A stretch of 64,000 nt of DNA from Caenorhabditis elegans (lineage: Eukaryota > Nematoda > Chromadorea > Rhabditida > Rhabditidae): assembly GCF_000002985.6 (NCBI RefSeq), contig NC_003283.11, positions 2,108,001-2,172,000 of the forward strand. Direction: 5' to 3'. The notes beneath the pieces are model-generated. The model searched no databases. It worked only from the letters and a program-made list of their open reading frames with translations, and was not told where the DNA came from. This document shows, one piece after another, positions 11,829-24,089 of this stretch. A program made the position numbers and the translations under genes. Position 1 is the first letter of the stretch, and each line of letters starts with the position of its first letter.

Positions 11829-12215
11829 ATGACGAGCGAAGAGCCGACTCGAGCACCATGGTCTTCGCGCGAGGACCAAGAGAATCAACCGCCAATGCGT
11901 AAGTTGGAAATCTGTTTCAGATTCAGGGAATGTAAAATTTTTGTTTCAGCACAATCATCACCGCAAGAGATCAGATGTAAGGAAAAACCTGGAACTCAAT
12001 CTGAAACTTTTGGAGCGGGATGTCGTATTATCCAGTCGCGAACGTTTGCAGTTATCCGTGTATACCTGGACCGGACACGAAAATGTGCTATATATACAGC
12101 ACATTTGTATGAAATAGCAGAGTTACTGTGCTACTCAAAGCCGCTTATTATTGGATTACAGTTTTGGGTCACTGTAGCTTTGGTGGAAAAAGCTGGGCAA
12201 ATTCTAGCATCCTGA
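11829..12215 (+). CDS. Small hypothetical gene, uncertain
   Basis: I do not recognise this. An ATG at 11829 opens a frame reading MTSEEPTRAPWSSREDQENQ. A clear short intron (GTAAGT at 11899 to TTTGTTTCAG ending 11949, 51 nt) joins it to a frame ending at 12215, about 111 residues. Another frame of the second exon, reading RKNLELNLKLLERDVVLSSR, looks more protein-like, so the splice model may be wrong. It has no membrane segment or known motif and could be a pseudogene or chance. Confidence 0.3.
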   Translation: MTSEEPTRAPWSSREDQENQPPMRKLEICFRFRECKIFVSAQSSPQEIRCKEKPGTQSETFGAGCRIIQSRTFAVIRVYLDRTRKCAIYTAHLYEIAELLCYSKPLIIGLQFWVTVALVEKAGQILAS

Positions 12216-14865
12216 GTGATTCTGACTGAAAATGCCCTTTACTTTGAAATGGCAAATTCGAATCGAGGATCACATTTGACGCAAGACACCGTCCCACATC
12301 AACAGACTGCCTTGCTTTGCCATCGATCATTTCACATATTGTAATGGATCGCGATTCTGGGTTGGTCAATCAGAAGCTCTTAGATTAAATAATTTTGACA
12401 AATGTTAGAGAACTCGAGAAAAGAATATGGAATTGGATACGAGATAATGATAATTAACGGACTGTGAATGATTCTCTGCAACACCACTTTATGAATAAAT
12501 GCTTCTTGGATAACTTTTACTAATTTCTTTCTAATTTGTCTGAGTAGCGACTCTATGCATTGTGAGGGGATTCTTAAAAAATCCTGAGCAATTTTATCAT
12601 AGAAAATTACAATCTTCAGCTTAAATTTTTATTTAAAATAAAAGGACATTTATGTAATCCATTACCGCTGACCAGTGTATCCTACGAATTTTGAGTGTTG
12701 AGGTGGGGAATTTATAATGAAAAATCGGATCTAAAGTTTAAACCTTCAAGGCGATGTGCCCGGTTTGAAAGTAGGCACTTTAGATCTGAAAAAATGTACC
12801 TGTCCACTCAGGAAACTGTCTGCCTACAAATAACTAAATAATTTATATATTTTCGCAAGAAGTACAGTTTTTTATTGAAAAAAACATATCAAAATACAAA
12901 AATAGAATTTTTGAAAAAATTTAAAAAAATACAAAAATGAGGTAGACAAAATCCTGAGTTATATTTGAGCTTTCTCGACAAAATTTTGCTTGTAAAATAT
13001 GGATTTTTGAGTAGCAGGCATGTGCGGGAACTGGTGCAACTCTTGATAATGGTAGGTTACAACAAAAAAGCTTCAAGAGGTACGGTAGGCCTTTGAGGTA
13101 TAAAGATGTGAGGTAGAATCATAAGGGGTTTTACAGCGAATAATTGAAGTTTTTTTTTTCGAAAAAGTTTGAATAAAGCAGCGTTGAAGACCCTGAGGTA
13201 GGTGTGACTTCTGAAACAATTAGAATATTTTTCAATTCAAAAAAATCAATTTATTTTTTTTGTACATTACATTCTACTAAAAAACCTATTAAAAACCGAT
13301 GAGGGTTTAAACTTGAAGAAATGCTCGAAAAATGGAGATTTCAGTCAGTTTTGGTAAATTGCCGAATTTTCCAAAAATAAAAAGTAGACTTTTTGAGAAT
13401 TTTTTGAGCACTGTCGCAAATTTTAACACCAATAATATAATCTTAATATATAAATAATTTAAACGCAATTGAAATATAACAATTCAATATTTATGATAAG
13501 CGAATATTGATAGTGAGGTTTTACCACAGTACTTTATATAAAAATTCAAAAAATGTTGCAAATTTCCACTAATTATAAAAATAATCCTACCATTATTTTC
13601 TCAATGCCTTCCTGAATTACGAACAAAGTTGTAGTACTGAGATTTCCTACGCGAACCAAAAAGACATCACCGCTACATGCTTCATGGTACTCTGAAAAAA
13701 ATAGTCGATAAAATTTTCTTACTTGACTTTTTCCTTAAAAAATCCTTGAGGCCCATTTTTAAGGTTGGAATTGCGTTTTTTTTTTCAAAAGTTCGCTAAA
13801 ATATTCCGGCTAACTTTCAAAAATAGAACACCAAATTCTTAAACACTTTGACGTATAGTGCGCTCACCAAAGACATTTGAAGCACTGTCACTTTGCAGGA
13901 TGACATATTTTGTTTGATCGAGGAGCCACCTTATTACCCGTAGTGGTTTTTATCCTAAAATTGGAGAAATAAATTGGGAAAAAAATCGGCGATTTCAGGA
14001 GAAATGTGTGAATTAAGAGAAAATCTGCAAAAATCAGGGATATAAATTTGGATAGAAATGAAATCCTCTAAAAGTTAGTTTCAAGGCGGAGCCACTCACA
14101 AATCCAATACCGAAAGAATTTAGATTAGCAAACATCAAAAAGAGTATTTTAATTAATTAAAAGGGTTTAATTTCAAGTTTTCCTAAAAGTACACCAAATT
14201 GTTTACGGAAGTATTGAAGAATATTCTTGATATCAAAAAAAGTGCAAGCCAAATTTAAATTAATGAAAAAAATCGCGTCACCTTAGAAAGATTCAGCAAA
14301 GATTAATAAAAATTTGGACCTGCCTACCTATTGCCTGTTATCTGTATTACGGTTTTTATTTGCTTTTGACAATTTTAAAATGAAAACAAATAATTTCTTT
14401 AAGTATGCACACATGACGGCAGGTAGATAGGCATAGTTGCGCCTCCATAATATTTATCAAAGGTAGAGTACACCTATATTAAAATTAAATACCGCTCCAA
14501 ATTTTTTAGATCATCTCAAAATATTATATTTCATAAAAGTTTTGGCAAAGTTCCAAATTTTTCAAAAAATGTGAACTTTTTGAGAAATTTTGAGCACTGT
14601 CTTAGGTTTGAAACCTTGAAAATTCCTCTTTCATAAAACATAAATTGCGTGACCGTGAGAAAGTAAAAACTCGGCCACCGATTTTTTTTTCCGCGGCCAC
14701 ACTCTTCACAGTGTTAAGAGACGCAGGCGGTTCAACAAACGTTTCTCTGGTAAATTTTTATCACTTTATCAGACCCCACAACCTTTGACCAAACATCACT
14801 ACATTGGAGGGAACACATATATATCGTTTCTTTAGTTTTTTTTTTTTGGAAAATTTTCTGTTCCA
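12216..14865. other. Non-coding stretch upstream of the SCCPDH pair
   Basis: A 2.65 kb AT-rich stretch with no exon I can support. It has scattered pieces of dispersed repeats, for example TTTTGAGCACTGTC near 13412 and again near 14590, and CTGCCTACC-type repeats near 14320-14440. The last few hundred bases should contain the promoter of the first saccharopine-dehydrogenase-like gene. Confidence 0.55.
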
Positions 14866-17800
14866 ATGGAAGCTCGTTACGATGTGGTAATTTATGGAGC
14901 AACTGGAGTGACTGGCGGAAAAATATTTGAAACATTAATTTCTTGCGGAAAATTCGACAATTATTCTATTGCAATCGCTGGGAGGAGTGAGAAAAAGTTG
15001 GAAGAAGTTTTAGAAAAACTTGAGGTTTGTGATTTTTTTTTGAAATTTGTTAATTTTAATTTTTAATGATTAAAAAAAATTTTTTTGAAAAAATCACTTT
15101 CTGAATAATTTTGTTGAAAGCAAGCTGTTTTCTTTCAGAAATCTACTGGAACTTCATTAAAAACCCGAATCGGTCTCCTCGTCTGTGATTCAACAAATGA
15201 AGAATCAATGGGAAAAATGGCTCGGCGAGCAAAATTAATAGTAAATGCAGTTGGGCCGGTAGGTATCCATTTTATACAAAAAAAAACGGGCGATAAGAAG
15301 ACAAAACTACTGCGTCACACAAAATTAATGACAAAAAACTATCTGAATGGCGTGATTTTTAGCAGTTTTTTAGGGAGATTGGAACGTTATCAGTCGCTTT
15401 TTGTACTTTTTTTTAAAAGCCAATAAAAAAAGTACAAGTGATCATAAATTATGAGGGTAATTGACACTTTTGCACTTTGTACATGGAGTTTTTCTTTAAT
15501 ATGAGGTTTTTTGGTTAAAAATTTTTTTCCATAAAGGTGGAGTAGCGCCAGTGAGGAAATTGTTGAAAACCACTCCTATGGTGCCAAAATGACTGAATAT
15601 CATAATAAAACTTTTAAAACAATTTTTGAAAATTTTTTATTTACTGTCAAAAAGTGGCAATTACTCAGTTTTTGTCACTCATAATTTTGGAAGTTGACCA
15701 AAAAGAATGTTTTCCCTACATTTTTATACTTTAATTTTGTTTTTATTATTTGTATTTAAAAATTGTAGTGGTCTAAAAATTTTTTGGTCGAAATTCGAAC
15801 CAAAAAACAAAAAACTAAAAATCTAAATTTTCAAAAAAAAAACTAAAAAAACACTAAAATAAAAAAATCAATTTTTGATTTCAAACGGGACAGTACGGAA
15901 ATTTTTCATAAAATATTGAAAATTAAAAAAAAAGGTTTTTTGTTCCTATTTGTTTAATTTTTTGCTGAATCCGTGTTGTAATTCATTTTTTGCTTTTTTT
16001 TTTGGTTTTTTGGTCCTAAAAAACCAAAAAAACCAAAACAATCTGTGTTTCCCAAACAAAAAAACCAAAAAACAAGAGCCCTGGTCATAGTTCGTATTTC
16101 TCAAAATTTTAGCAATTTGCCAAAACCGGAAATTTTTGAAAAATCTAAAATTTTTTGGAGTGTTTTATTATGATATTCTGTTTTTATGAATTATTATAAG
16201 TGTATTTAGACAAAATGCCCAATGGCGCTGCTCCACCTTTAAAACAAATGTTTCAAAACTAACAAAACTTCTCCCCATCTAAAATTAAAGTTTCGTCTGC
16301 ACGGAGAAGCGGTTGTAAAAGCTGCTGTGGAAAACGGAGCCAATCAAATCGACGTAGCCGGTGAGCCGGAATGGATAGAGCGGATGGAAGCAAAATATGG
16401 GCAAATGGCAAAAAATAACAATGTCTATATAGTTTCTGCGTGTGGCTGGGATTCGATTCCAGCAGATTTTGGCGTCAAACTTCTCAAGCGATATTTTGAT
16501 GGCCATCTTCAAAGAATCGATGCGTTTCTACAATTGCATTTTGGACCATCGGTAATATAATTAGCGGGTTTTTTTGGTCAAAATACGGTTTCCGGTCTCG
16601 ACACGACAAATTTTTTTTGTACAATCCGATTTTAAGGTTGAGTAGCATCAGACAACTACCAACCTTCGAAATAAAACGTTTTTAAACTTTTTTTTTTTAA
16701 GTTGTGAAGGCTCAAAGTTCTGGAAAAAGGCTCATTTTTCTAAAATCACAATTTTTGCCAACTTCTCGGTCTCACAGCGTCGGAACTCGATTTTCATTAA
16801 ATTACCACTCTTTAATATATATTGTGTGATAATTTATTACGCGTTTATTTGTTGATTTTTGGTCGAATTTTCAAAACGTCTCATTACAAGATTCGGTAGT
16901 TTTGGGCTATTTTGGGTCTAAAAAAGTAAATTCGCAGATATCGATACTCGACCTATAACATTAAAAAAAACGTTTTTCTTGCGGAAAAATGTTTGAAAAA
17001 TTGAGAAATTATGGTCAAAATGATAAAACAAAGAAAATGAATAAAAACCGATTATTTTGGCAGTAAAGTACAAAAATGTCAAAAAAAACGTCACTAATTT
17101 TTTTGGGAATTCAAAAATAATTCGGCCCTTCTTTTGCAAACTTTAAAAAAATCTCAAAAAATGTATTTAAAATTTTTTAAATTTTTTAAACAGTTTTTTC
17201 GCAAATTTTTACGTAAATAAAAAGAGTTGAGCTATGAAAAGTATCAAAAAATTTTTGAAAAAAAAACTACCATAAAACATTCAGGGCTACTCGTTCAGTG
17301 CGACATCGTTACAAGCTCTTCTCCTCGGCTTCAATGGTGCACCTGATCTTGGCTCCCTCCGCCATTCAATTATGCCCAAAAAAATTGACCACCTGTTGGC
17401 CCCCAATAAAAAACGTCATTTTTTATGGAAAATCGAGGAGAAGGGAAGCGAGGGATGGGCGATGCCATTTCTCGGCGCAGACAAGTCAATTGTGACGAGG
17501 AGTCAATATTTTGATTATGTGATGAATAACGTGAAGCCTGTAAGATTCACACCGTTTACCAGATTTGAAAGTCGATGGAATGCACTGTTATTGGCAGCTC
17601 TTATGGGTCTGCTGAAAACTTTTTCAAAGTACGGAACTATGCAAAGGTTTATTATGAGATATCCGGAGCTTTGTAGTGGAAAATTGTTCAGTGTAAGTTG
17701 TGCAACGATATTTTTTGAAAACTGAAGCAGTTCTGAAAATTGGAAAAGAAAGAAAACTAGGCCATTGAAAACATTGGAAAAAACTAGGCTATGAATTTGA

Positions 17801-19024
17801 AATAAATTAGGTCAGGAATTCAAGAAAAAAGCTAGGCCATGAATTAAAAAATAAACTAGGCTATACATTAGAAATAAGTAGGTCGTGTATTTCAGTAAAA
17901 CTAGCCATGAACTTGTATTAAAACTAGGCCATGCATGAAAAAAAACTAGACCATGAGTTTATAAAAACTAGGCCGTGAATTTCAGAAAAAAATAGGCCAT
18001 GAAGTTGGAAAAACTAGGTGATGCATTTGAAAAAATTAGGCCATGAGTTTTAGAAAGACTAGGCCGTGAATTTTATTAAAAAAATGGGTCATGAATTTCA
18101 AAAACCTGGCCACTAATTAGAAAACTAAGCCATAAATTTAGAACAAAGTAGGCCATGAATTCAAAAAAATCTAGGTCATGAATTAAAAAAGGCCATGAAT
18201 TTGTAATAACACTAGGCCATGCATGCGAAACAACTAGACCATGAATTCGAGAACAACTTGGTCAGGAATTAAAAAAAAACTAGTGCACGAAAATGAGAAA
18301 ATAGGCCATCAACTTTACAAAGTAACTAGGCCATGAGTTTTAGAAAAACTAGGCCATTAATTTAAAATGTTGCTTCTTTTTTCAGAAATCAGGGCCCAGT
18401 GAAGAGCAGATGAAAGAAGCAACATTCACCTATCAATTCTACGGTTATGGTTACGGTAGAGGAGATCCACGTGACCGGGAACCCAAGAAGAAGCTTCTCG
18501 TAACATGCACAGGTCCAGATGTTGGCTATATTGCGACAAGTGGATGTGTTTTGTCCTCGGTATTGGTATTTCTGAAAGAGAAGGAAAAGTTGCCCAAAAG
18601 GTAGGTCAAATTTGTTCTCTTCATTTTTTGTTTCAAAAATCACTGTGTTGTTATTACGTAGACGTCAAAAATTGGTCTCGCAGCGGCAGCGAGAGAGCAT
18701 GCGGCAAAGAGACGCAGAGAGATCTGGGCAATAAAAGGTCGAACAACTGTTTTGATCCATTGTCTCCTGTTTTTGACCTCTGTCTCTCTCTCTCACATTT
18801 TCCCATCTTACTTGTTTCTTTTTTTCTAGACCTGCAATACAAAGTGCAACACGCTAGATCGTAGCCAATTTTCGATGGTTTTTGCCGCGAATTTCCCCTT
18901 ATTTACTCTGCATTTCAGCGGCGGAGTCTACACAACAGCGTATGCATTCGAGAACACTAGACTTATCGATTTTTTGCTTGATTTCGGAATCAAGTTCGAC
19001 ATTGAGATGCCTTCAAAGTTGTAA
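14866..19024 (+). CDS. Saccharopine-dehydrogenase-like oxidoreductase (ldp-1 paralog)
   Basis: Six exons (14866-15024, 15139-15258, 16291-16551, 17285-17692, 18386-18600, 18919-19024) encode 422 residues. The N-terminal Rossmann fold has the nucleotide-binding motif GATGVTGG at residues 11-18, then AGRSEKKLEEV, VNAVGP and SACGWDSIPADFG. These are shared with SCCPDH proteins, which are often found on lipid droplets or mitochondria. The enzyme reaction of the family is not established, and true saccharopine dehydrogenase activity should not be assumed. It is a tandem neighbour of ldp-1, with the same order of motifs and the same C-terminal GGVYTT block. Some introns are shared in position and phase (after NAVGP and before GGVYTT); others are not. 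I believe this is F22F7.2, from memory. Introns 2 and 4 are swollen by a palindromic element and a minisatellite. Confidence 0.92.
15532..16244. repeat. TTTAAAGGTGGAGTAGCG-end palindromic element, copy C
   Basis: Ends as in the other copies, in intron 2 of the SCCPDH-like gene. It is enlarged by about 310 bp of extra sequence at roughly 15775-16085, rich in GGTTTTTTGG and AACCAAAAAA runs, near the middle-right of the element. Confidence 0.75.
17745..18362. repeat. AACTAGGCCATGAATTT minisatellite
   Basis: More than 20 degenerate tandem copies of a unit of about 20-25 bp centred on ACTAGGCCATGAATTT. They fill most of intron 4 of the SCCPDH-like gene. No long open frame or exon lies inside. Confidence 0.85.
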
Positions 19025-19535
19025 ACACGTTGTTTTGGGCGATTTCAAGGTTATTTCATCGGGTCATTCGGCATTTTCGAATGGTGTTTGTTTCTTCTTT
19101 ATATTTCATTCGAAATGTGTTTCTATTCTTGTAAAATTGTTCTATAAATCGAGTTTTTATTTGAATTTTAGAGTTTCCCGCTAAAACTCCTGTGAATGGC
19201 CTAGAAATTGTGGCTGCAATGCTAGTCCTCCCGGCCGTGTACTTCACGTGAACAAGCGGTTTTCTTCGTAAAATTCACCAATTTTCCTCTAAAAAATCAG
19301 TTTTTTGCAGTTTTTTTCATTATTTCTGATCATTGTCCGACCACAGTTCACCCATGAAATTCACATGGAATCGCACCACCACACGAAATGAGGTGTTCAA
19401 CCTGATAACACATATTTTTACTCGCTGAAACTCGATAAAAACGCCCTGCAACATCGTTTTACTCCATTTCGCCGCTTTTTCTCTTCAATTTTCTTGTAAA
19501 GTTCTCTAAAACTTAAAAAAAATCCAAATTCCAGT

Positions 19536-21866
19536 ATGAGCCGCTACGACGTTGTTGTCTACGGAGCGTCTGGCTTCACTGGAGCCTATGTTGTCGAATA
19601 TTTGGTAAATTCTGAACAATTCGAGGGGCTTTCGTTTGCTGTCGCCGGAAGAAGCGAGAAGAAGCTCAGAGAGGTTCTCAGAAATATCAGCCAAAAAACT
19701 GGTAGGAATTTTAACCGTAAAATAACATTTCGAGCTTTTTTCCAGGAAAAGATGTGAGCAACGCCGCCGTTATCGTCGCCGATTCTGCAGATGAGCGTTC
19801 TTTGAACGAGATGGCGAGGCAGGCAAATGTCGTTATCAATGCAGTTGGACCTGTAAGAAATTAAAGATTTAAATTCCCTGAAACCTTCAAATTTTCAGTA
19901 CCGCCTGTACGGAGAAGCCGTCGTGAAAGCGGCCGTCGAAAACGGAGCAAGCCACGTGGATATCTCTGGAGAGCCAGCGTGGATTGAGAAGATGCAACAG
20001 AAATATTCGAAACAAGCCAAAGAGCAAGGAGTCTACGTGGTGTCCGCGTGTGGATGGGACTCGATTCCAGCTGATTTGGGAGTCAATTTCTTGAAGAAAA
20101 ACTTCCATGGAGACCTGAACCACGTGGAATCATTCGTTCAACTGCTCACTGGACCATCCGGATACTCGTTCAATGCTGGAACCTATCAAACTTTGATTCT
20201 TGGACTGTCTGGAGCAGCCACTGATAAGCTTGGAGCTGTCAGAAAAGAGATTATGCCGGAAAAGATTGTCAGAGGAGCTGTGAAGCTTCCGAAGAGACCG
20301 ACTCTCTGGGAGATTAAGGGTTCGTGGAGGAAAGGAGCAATGGAACTGAAAAATTCGAGAAAATGCCCGAAAATGACCTGAAATTTGCTAAAAACAATAT
20401 TTCAGATCATTTTTGCGCCCGTTCCCAAGTGTTTCAGCTGGAATAAATGCTATTTTCAGACAAATCGAGCGATTTCCTATACTTTGACATTAATTTTTAA
20501 TGACATTTAATGAAAATTAGTGTCAAAGTATAAAAAATGGCTCGATTTGTCTGAAAATAAAATTTTTTCGAGCTGAAACAATTGGGAAAGTGCACAAAAT
20601 AGTCGAAAAAGCCATTTTTGAGCATTTTCTCAATTTTTCAGCTAAAATGAATGTTTTTTTTTTCATTTTCTGAAATTGAAATTTCTGGCAAATCTGCAAA
20701 TCGCCGGAATTTAAAATTTCCAGCAAATCGGCAAATTGCCGGAATTAAAGCTTCCAGCGAATTGCCGCAGTTGAAAATTTCCGATAAATAGGCAAATTGC
20801 CGGAATTGAAAATTTCCGGCAAATCGGGAAACCGGCAAATTGCTGGAATTGAAAATTTCCGGCAAACCTTCAAATTGCCGGAATTGAAAATTTCCGGAAA
20901 ATCGGCAATAATTTCCGGAATTGAAAATTTCCGATAAATAGGCATATTGCCGGAATTGAAAATTTGCGGCAAATTGGGAAACCGGCAAATTGCCGGAATT
21001 GAAAATTTCTGATAAATAGGCAAATTGCCGGAATAAAAAATTTCCAGCAAATCGGCAAATCACCGGAATTGAAAACTTCCGGCAAATTGGCGAAAATTAA
21101 AATTTCCGGCAAATCGGCAAACCGGCAAATTGCCGAATTTTGCCGCCCTCCCCTGATCCAAATCTACTTTTTATTGTTCCTGATTAAATTTTTTTTTTTC
21201 AGAAAAGGAGCTCAACGGTGTCGCTGTTCCATTCCCAGGAGCCGACAAATCCATCATCAACCGCTCACAATACTACGACGCAACATCCCGCCAAGTCCGT
21301 CCAATCCACATGGAAACCTACATCCGCCTCTCATCCCAATTCTACGGATATCTCATCGGACTCTGGATCATGTTCCTCTCGATCTTCGTCAAATACCCGT
21401 TCACCCGCCGAATCCTCCAACAATACCCTGATCAATGCAGTTTCTACATGTTCAAGAATTCGGGACCAAGTGCCCGGCAAATGGCCGAAGCTTCGTTCGT
21501 CTACTGGTTCTTCGGATATGGATACAAGGAAACACTTCCACTGGATCAGCAACACGAGGGAAAAATCAATAGAAAAGTGTTGGCTACTTGCAAGGGACCA
21601 GATGCTGGATATATTGCCACTAGTGGTTGTGTTCTTTCCGCCGCATTAACCCTGATCAGAGATAAGGACAACTTGCCAAAGGAGTGAGTTTGGCGGGAAA
21701 TTTAAAATATTATTTTTTTGAAAATTGTTTTTTCAAAAATAATTTCCTTAATTTTTCCAGTGGAGGCGTCTACACCACAGCTGCTGCTTTCGGAAACTCC
21801 AAGATCTACGATTATTTGGCATCATTCGGAATCACTTATCAATTGGAATCTGAATATGATCTTTAA
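19536..21866 (+). CDS. ldp-1: LDP-1, lipid-droplet saccharopine-dehydrogenase-like protein
   Basis: Five exons (19536-19701, 19746-19852, 19899-20319, 21203-21683, 21761-21866) encode 426 residues. The Rossmann motif GASGFTG is at residues 10-16. AGRSEKKLREV, VINAVGP and SACGWDSIPADLG follow. A hydrophobic segment at about residues 278-294 (YGYLIGLWIMFLSIFV) could anchor the protein in the lipid-droplet monolayer. LDP-1 is known as an abundant C. elegans lipid-droplet protein; its catalytic activity is unproven. The start codon lies one base after a TTCCAG acceptor, as expected for a trans-spliced mRNA. Codon use looks stronger than in neighbouring genes (many GGA and GTC codons), consistent with high expression. 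Intron 3 holds a 190-bp hairpin and a TTGCCGG minisatellite. The symbol comes from memory of F22F7.1. Confidence 0.9.
20407..20595. repeat. Long hairpin in ldp-1 intron 3
   Basis: Two arms of about 90 bp form an imperfect inverted repeat: TTTCAGACAAATCGAGC on the left pairs with GCTCGATTTGTCTGAAA on the right, and ATACTTTGACA with TGTCAAAGTAT nearer the centre. It looks like a MITE-type foldback element. Confidence 0.75.
20680..21150. repeat. TTGCCGG/AATTGAAAATTT minisatellite
   Basis: Tandem units of about 35-45 bp of the form GGCAAATTGCCGGAATTG then AAAATTTCC, in ldp-1 intron 3. The repeat gives false open frames of 80-140 codons. The same family recurs at 22.4-23.1, 27.9, 38.5, 52.0-52.8, 54.2-54.5, 57.8-58.4 and 60.7 kb. 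Confidence 0.88.
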
Positions 21867-22384
21867 TTTAATGCTTGTCTTGTTTATATTCTGTTTTAGG
21901 GTTGTTTTAGAAATTCCAGGTGTCAAATCGAAAATTGCTGGTTTTACATTATTATTATTATTATAAACGCATGCTGTTTAATCCACGTCACTTTGAACTT
22001 TTGAATCGAAAAACACTTATTATTTGTGGAATCAAAATGTTAACATGTGAAGTTTTTTATTTATTCTTCATGTAGTAAATGTTTTGTCCCCCCGCGCGAA
22101 CAAGTGTTAACAAACAACACACGTCATTTAGAGCTCAAAAATCGGTGTTTGACTAATTTTAAGGATTTTTTGCGAACGTATAATACGCTCAGAACATTTA
22201 AAAATAGGTATGCACCTTTAAAGGATATGGTAGATTTCATGGAGTTACGATATTATATTATTTAGGCGCGAAATATTGTGATTTTTGGGTCGTAAATACG
22301 GTACCCGGTCTCGACACGACAAATTTTTGAAAAATAAAAAAGGTTTGCGCCTTTAAGAGTAGTGTAGGTTCAAATTTAGGTTTG

Positions 22385-23110
22385 CCGATTTGCAGGAAAT
22401 TTTCAATTCCGGCAATTTGAAGGCTTTCCGCAAATGTTCAATTCCTTCAGTTTGCCGGTTTGCCGGAATTTTTCAATTCCGGCAATTTGAAGGTTTGCCG
22501 GAAATTTTTAATTCCGGCAATTCTGCCAATTTCTCGATTTGCCGCAAATGTTCAATTCCGTCAGTTTGCCGGTTTGCCGGAATTTTTCAATTCCGGCAAT
22601 TTGAAGGTTTGCCGAAAATTTTCAATTCCGGCAATTTGACGACTTTGCCGGAAATTTTCAATTCCGTCAGTTTGCCGGAAAATTTCAATTCCGGCAATTT
22701 GCCGGTCTCCCGAATTGCCGGAAGTTTTCAATTCCAACAATTCGCCGATTTGCTGGAAATTTTCAATTCCGTCAGTTTGCCGCAAATATTCAATTCCGTC
22801 AATTTGCCGGTTTGCCGGAATTTTTCAATTCTGCCAATTTGCCGAATTGCCGGAAGTTTTCAATTTCGGCAACTTGCTGATTTGCCGGAAATTTTCAATT
22901 CCGGCAATTCCGTCAATTTGCCGGAAATGTTCAATTCCAGCAGTTTGCCGATTTACCGGAAATTCCCAATTCTGCCAATTTGCCGATTTGTCGGAATTGT
23001 TCAAATCCGGCAATTTGCCGATTTGCCGCAGGTTTTCAATTCCGGTAATTTGACGATTTGTCTGAAATTCTCAACTCTGCCAATTTGCCGGAAAAATCGT
23101 TTGCCGCTCA
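22385..23110. repeat. TTGCCGG minisatellite
   Basis: About 20 degenerate units of TTTGCCGGAAATTTTCAATT then CCGGCAA. It is the longest array of this family in the window and lies between ldp-1 and the ChaC gene. Confidence 0.88.
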
Positions 23111-23174
23111 CTCTGCTGGAACAAAATTTGGCCAATTTATTAAATAAAAACATGCCCATATAATTTGGGAATGG

Positions 23175-23430
23175 GCATGTACCTTTAAAAGATTACGGTG
23201 AACCGTTCAATTTGGCAATTTCTGGTCTCGACACGACAATTTTTTTTAGTTGAATGCAAAATCTGTGCGCCTTTAAAAAGTTCTGTATTTTTCATAAAAA
23301 ACAACAAAAAAACGATAAAAATTGAGAAGTTAGAAACTACAGTGCTCTTCTTTAAAGGCGCACACCTTTTTGCAGCTAACAAAAATTGTCGTGTCAAGAC
23401 CGGGTATCGTAAAATTGCAAAATTTCACGT
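23175..23430. repeat. Palindromic element with TCTCGACACGACAA arms
   Basis: The left arm CTGGTCTCGACACGACAATT and the GTGCGCCTTTAAA block are mirrored by TTTAAAGGCGCACACC and AATTGTCGTGTCAAGACCGG on the right. A half element of the same type lies at about 22200-22365. Confidence 0.75.
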
Positions 23431-23875
23431 CTTTGTAATAGATTATGTAAAGTGTGAGTTAAAAAAATTGAAGATAAATTTCAAATAATTCATTCTCATT
23501 CGTTGCATATATCCGGAAAATGTTTCAACTAAAAAAATTTAAAAACAAAAAAAATGTACAAATTTGAGTAATATTTACACGTTTCTAAAGCGTTGCTACC
23601 GTTGTAAAGCACAGGTTTTGTGGGAAAAAAGCTATAAGGAATGAGACAAAAAACCCATGATACATGAGAAAATCGATATTATAAAGTTGATTAGACAGAA
23701 AAATTCAAAAAAAAAAGAAAAAAATACAAGTGATTCCTATCAAAGGCGTTCGGGAAAGCACAGATGGGGGGAAATTTCCAAAAAAAAATGCAGTGAAAGA
23801 TGCCAGATGGGGGATTATGCAGGAAAATACTACTCAGGTAGGTTGTACAGAAAATTCTGCACCTAGAAATTTTCA

Positions 23876-24049
23876 TGTGGTGCCAGAGTGTCCCATGTCG
23901 GTTTGATCTACGAGAATCGCTGGAATTTTGACGCAGACTTCTCAACTGATTTTGCATGGTTAAGAGCGTGCTGACGTCACATTTTGTGGTAAAAAGATTC
24001 CCGCATTTTTCTGTAGGTCAAACCGCAATGGGACAGCCTGACACCACGG
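23876..24049. repeat. Palindromic element, CACGTG-end family
   Basis: Copy just downstream of the ChaC stop codon, from CATGTGGTGCCAGAGTGTCC to GACAGCCTGACACCACGGG, with the central GCATGGTTAAGAGCGTGCTG. Confidence 0.8.
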
Positions 24050-24089
24050 GACTTTGAAAATTTTACATTTTTTATAAAGTGTGGTAGGC

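Larger units (their letters stand above)
21867..24089. other. Repeat-rich intergenic region after ldp-1
   Basis: The ldp-1 3' UTR is followed by a TTGCCGG minisatellite (22385-23110), a palindromic element with GTCTCGACACGACAA arms (23175-23430), and a CACGTG-end element (23876-24049). The 257-codon open frame at 22390-23163 is only a read-through of the minisatellite. Confidence 0.75.

Noticed and set aside
12169-12369. Minus-strand frame with EMIDGK, a hexapeptide also in the GT49 exon at 8312-8591
   Set aside because: Only six residues match and the surroundings do not align, so similarity may be chance.
18601-18864. Open frames in the last intron of the first SCCPDH-like gene
   Set aside because: GA- and CT-rich intron sequence; exon junctions on both sides join in frame without it.
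22390-23163. 257-codon open frame
   Set aside because: It is only a translation of the TTGCCGG minisatellite (repeating FNSGNLP-like residues).
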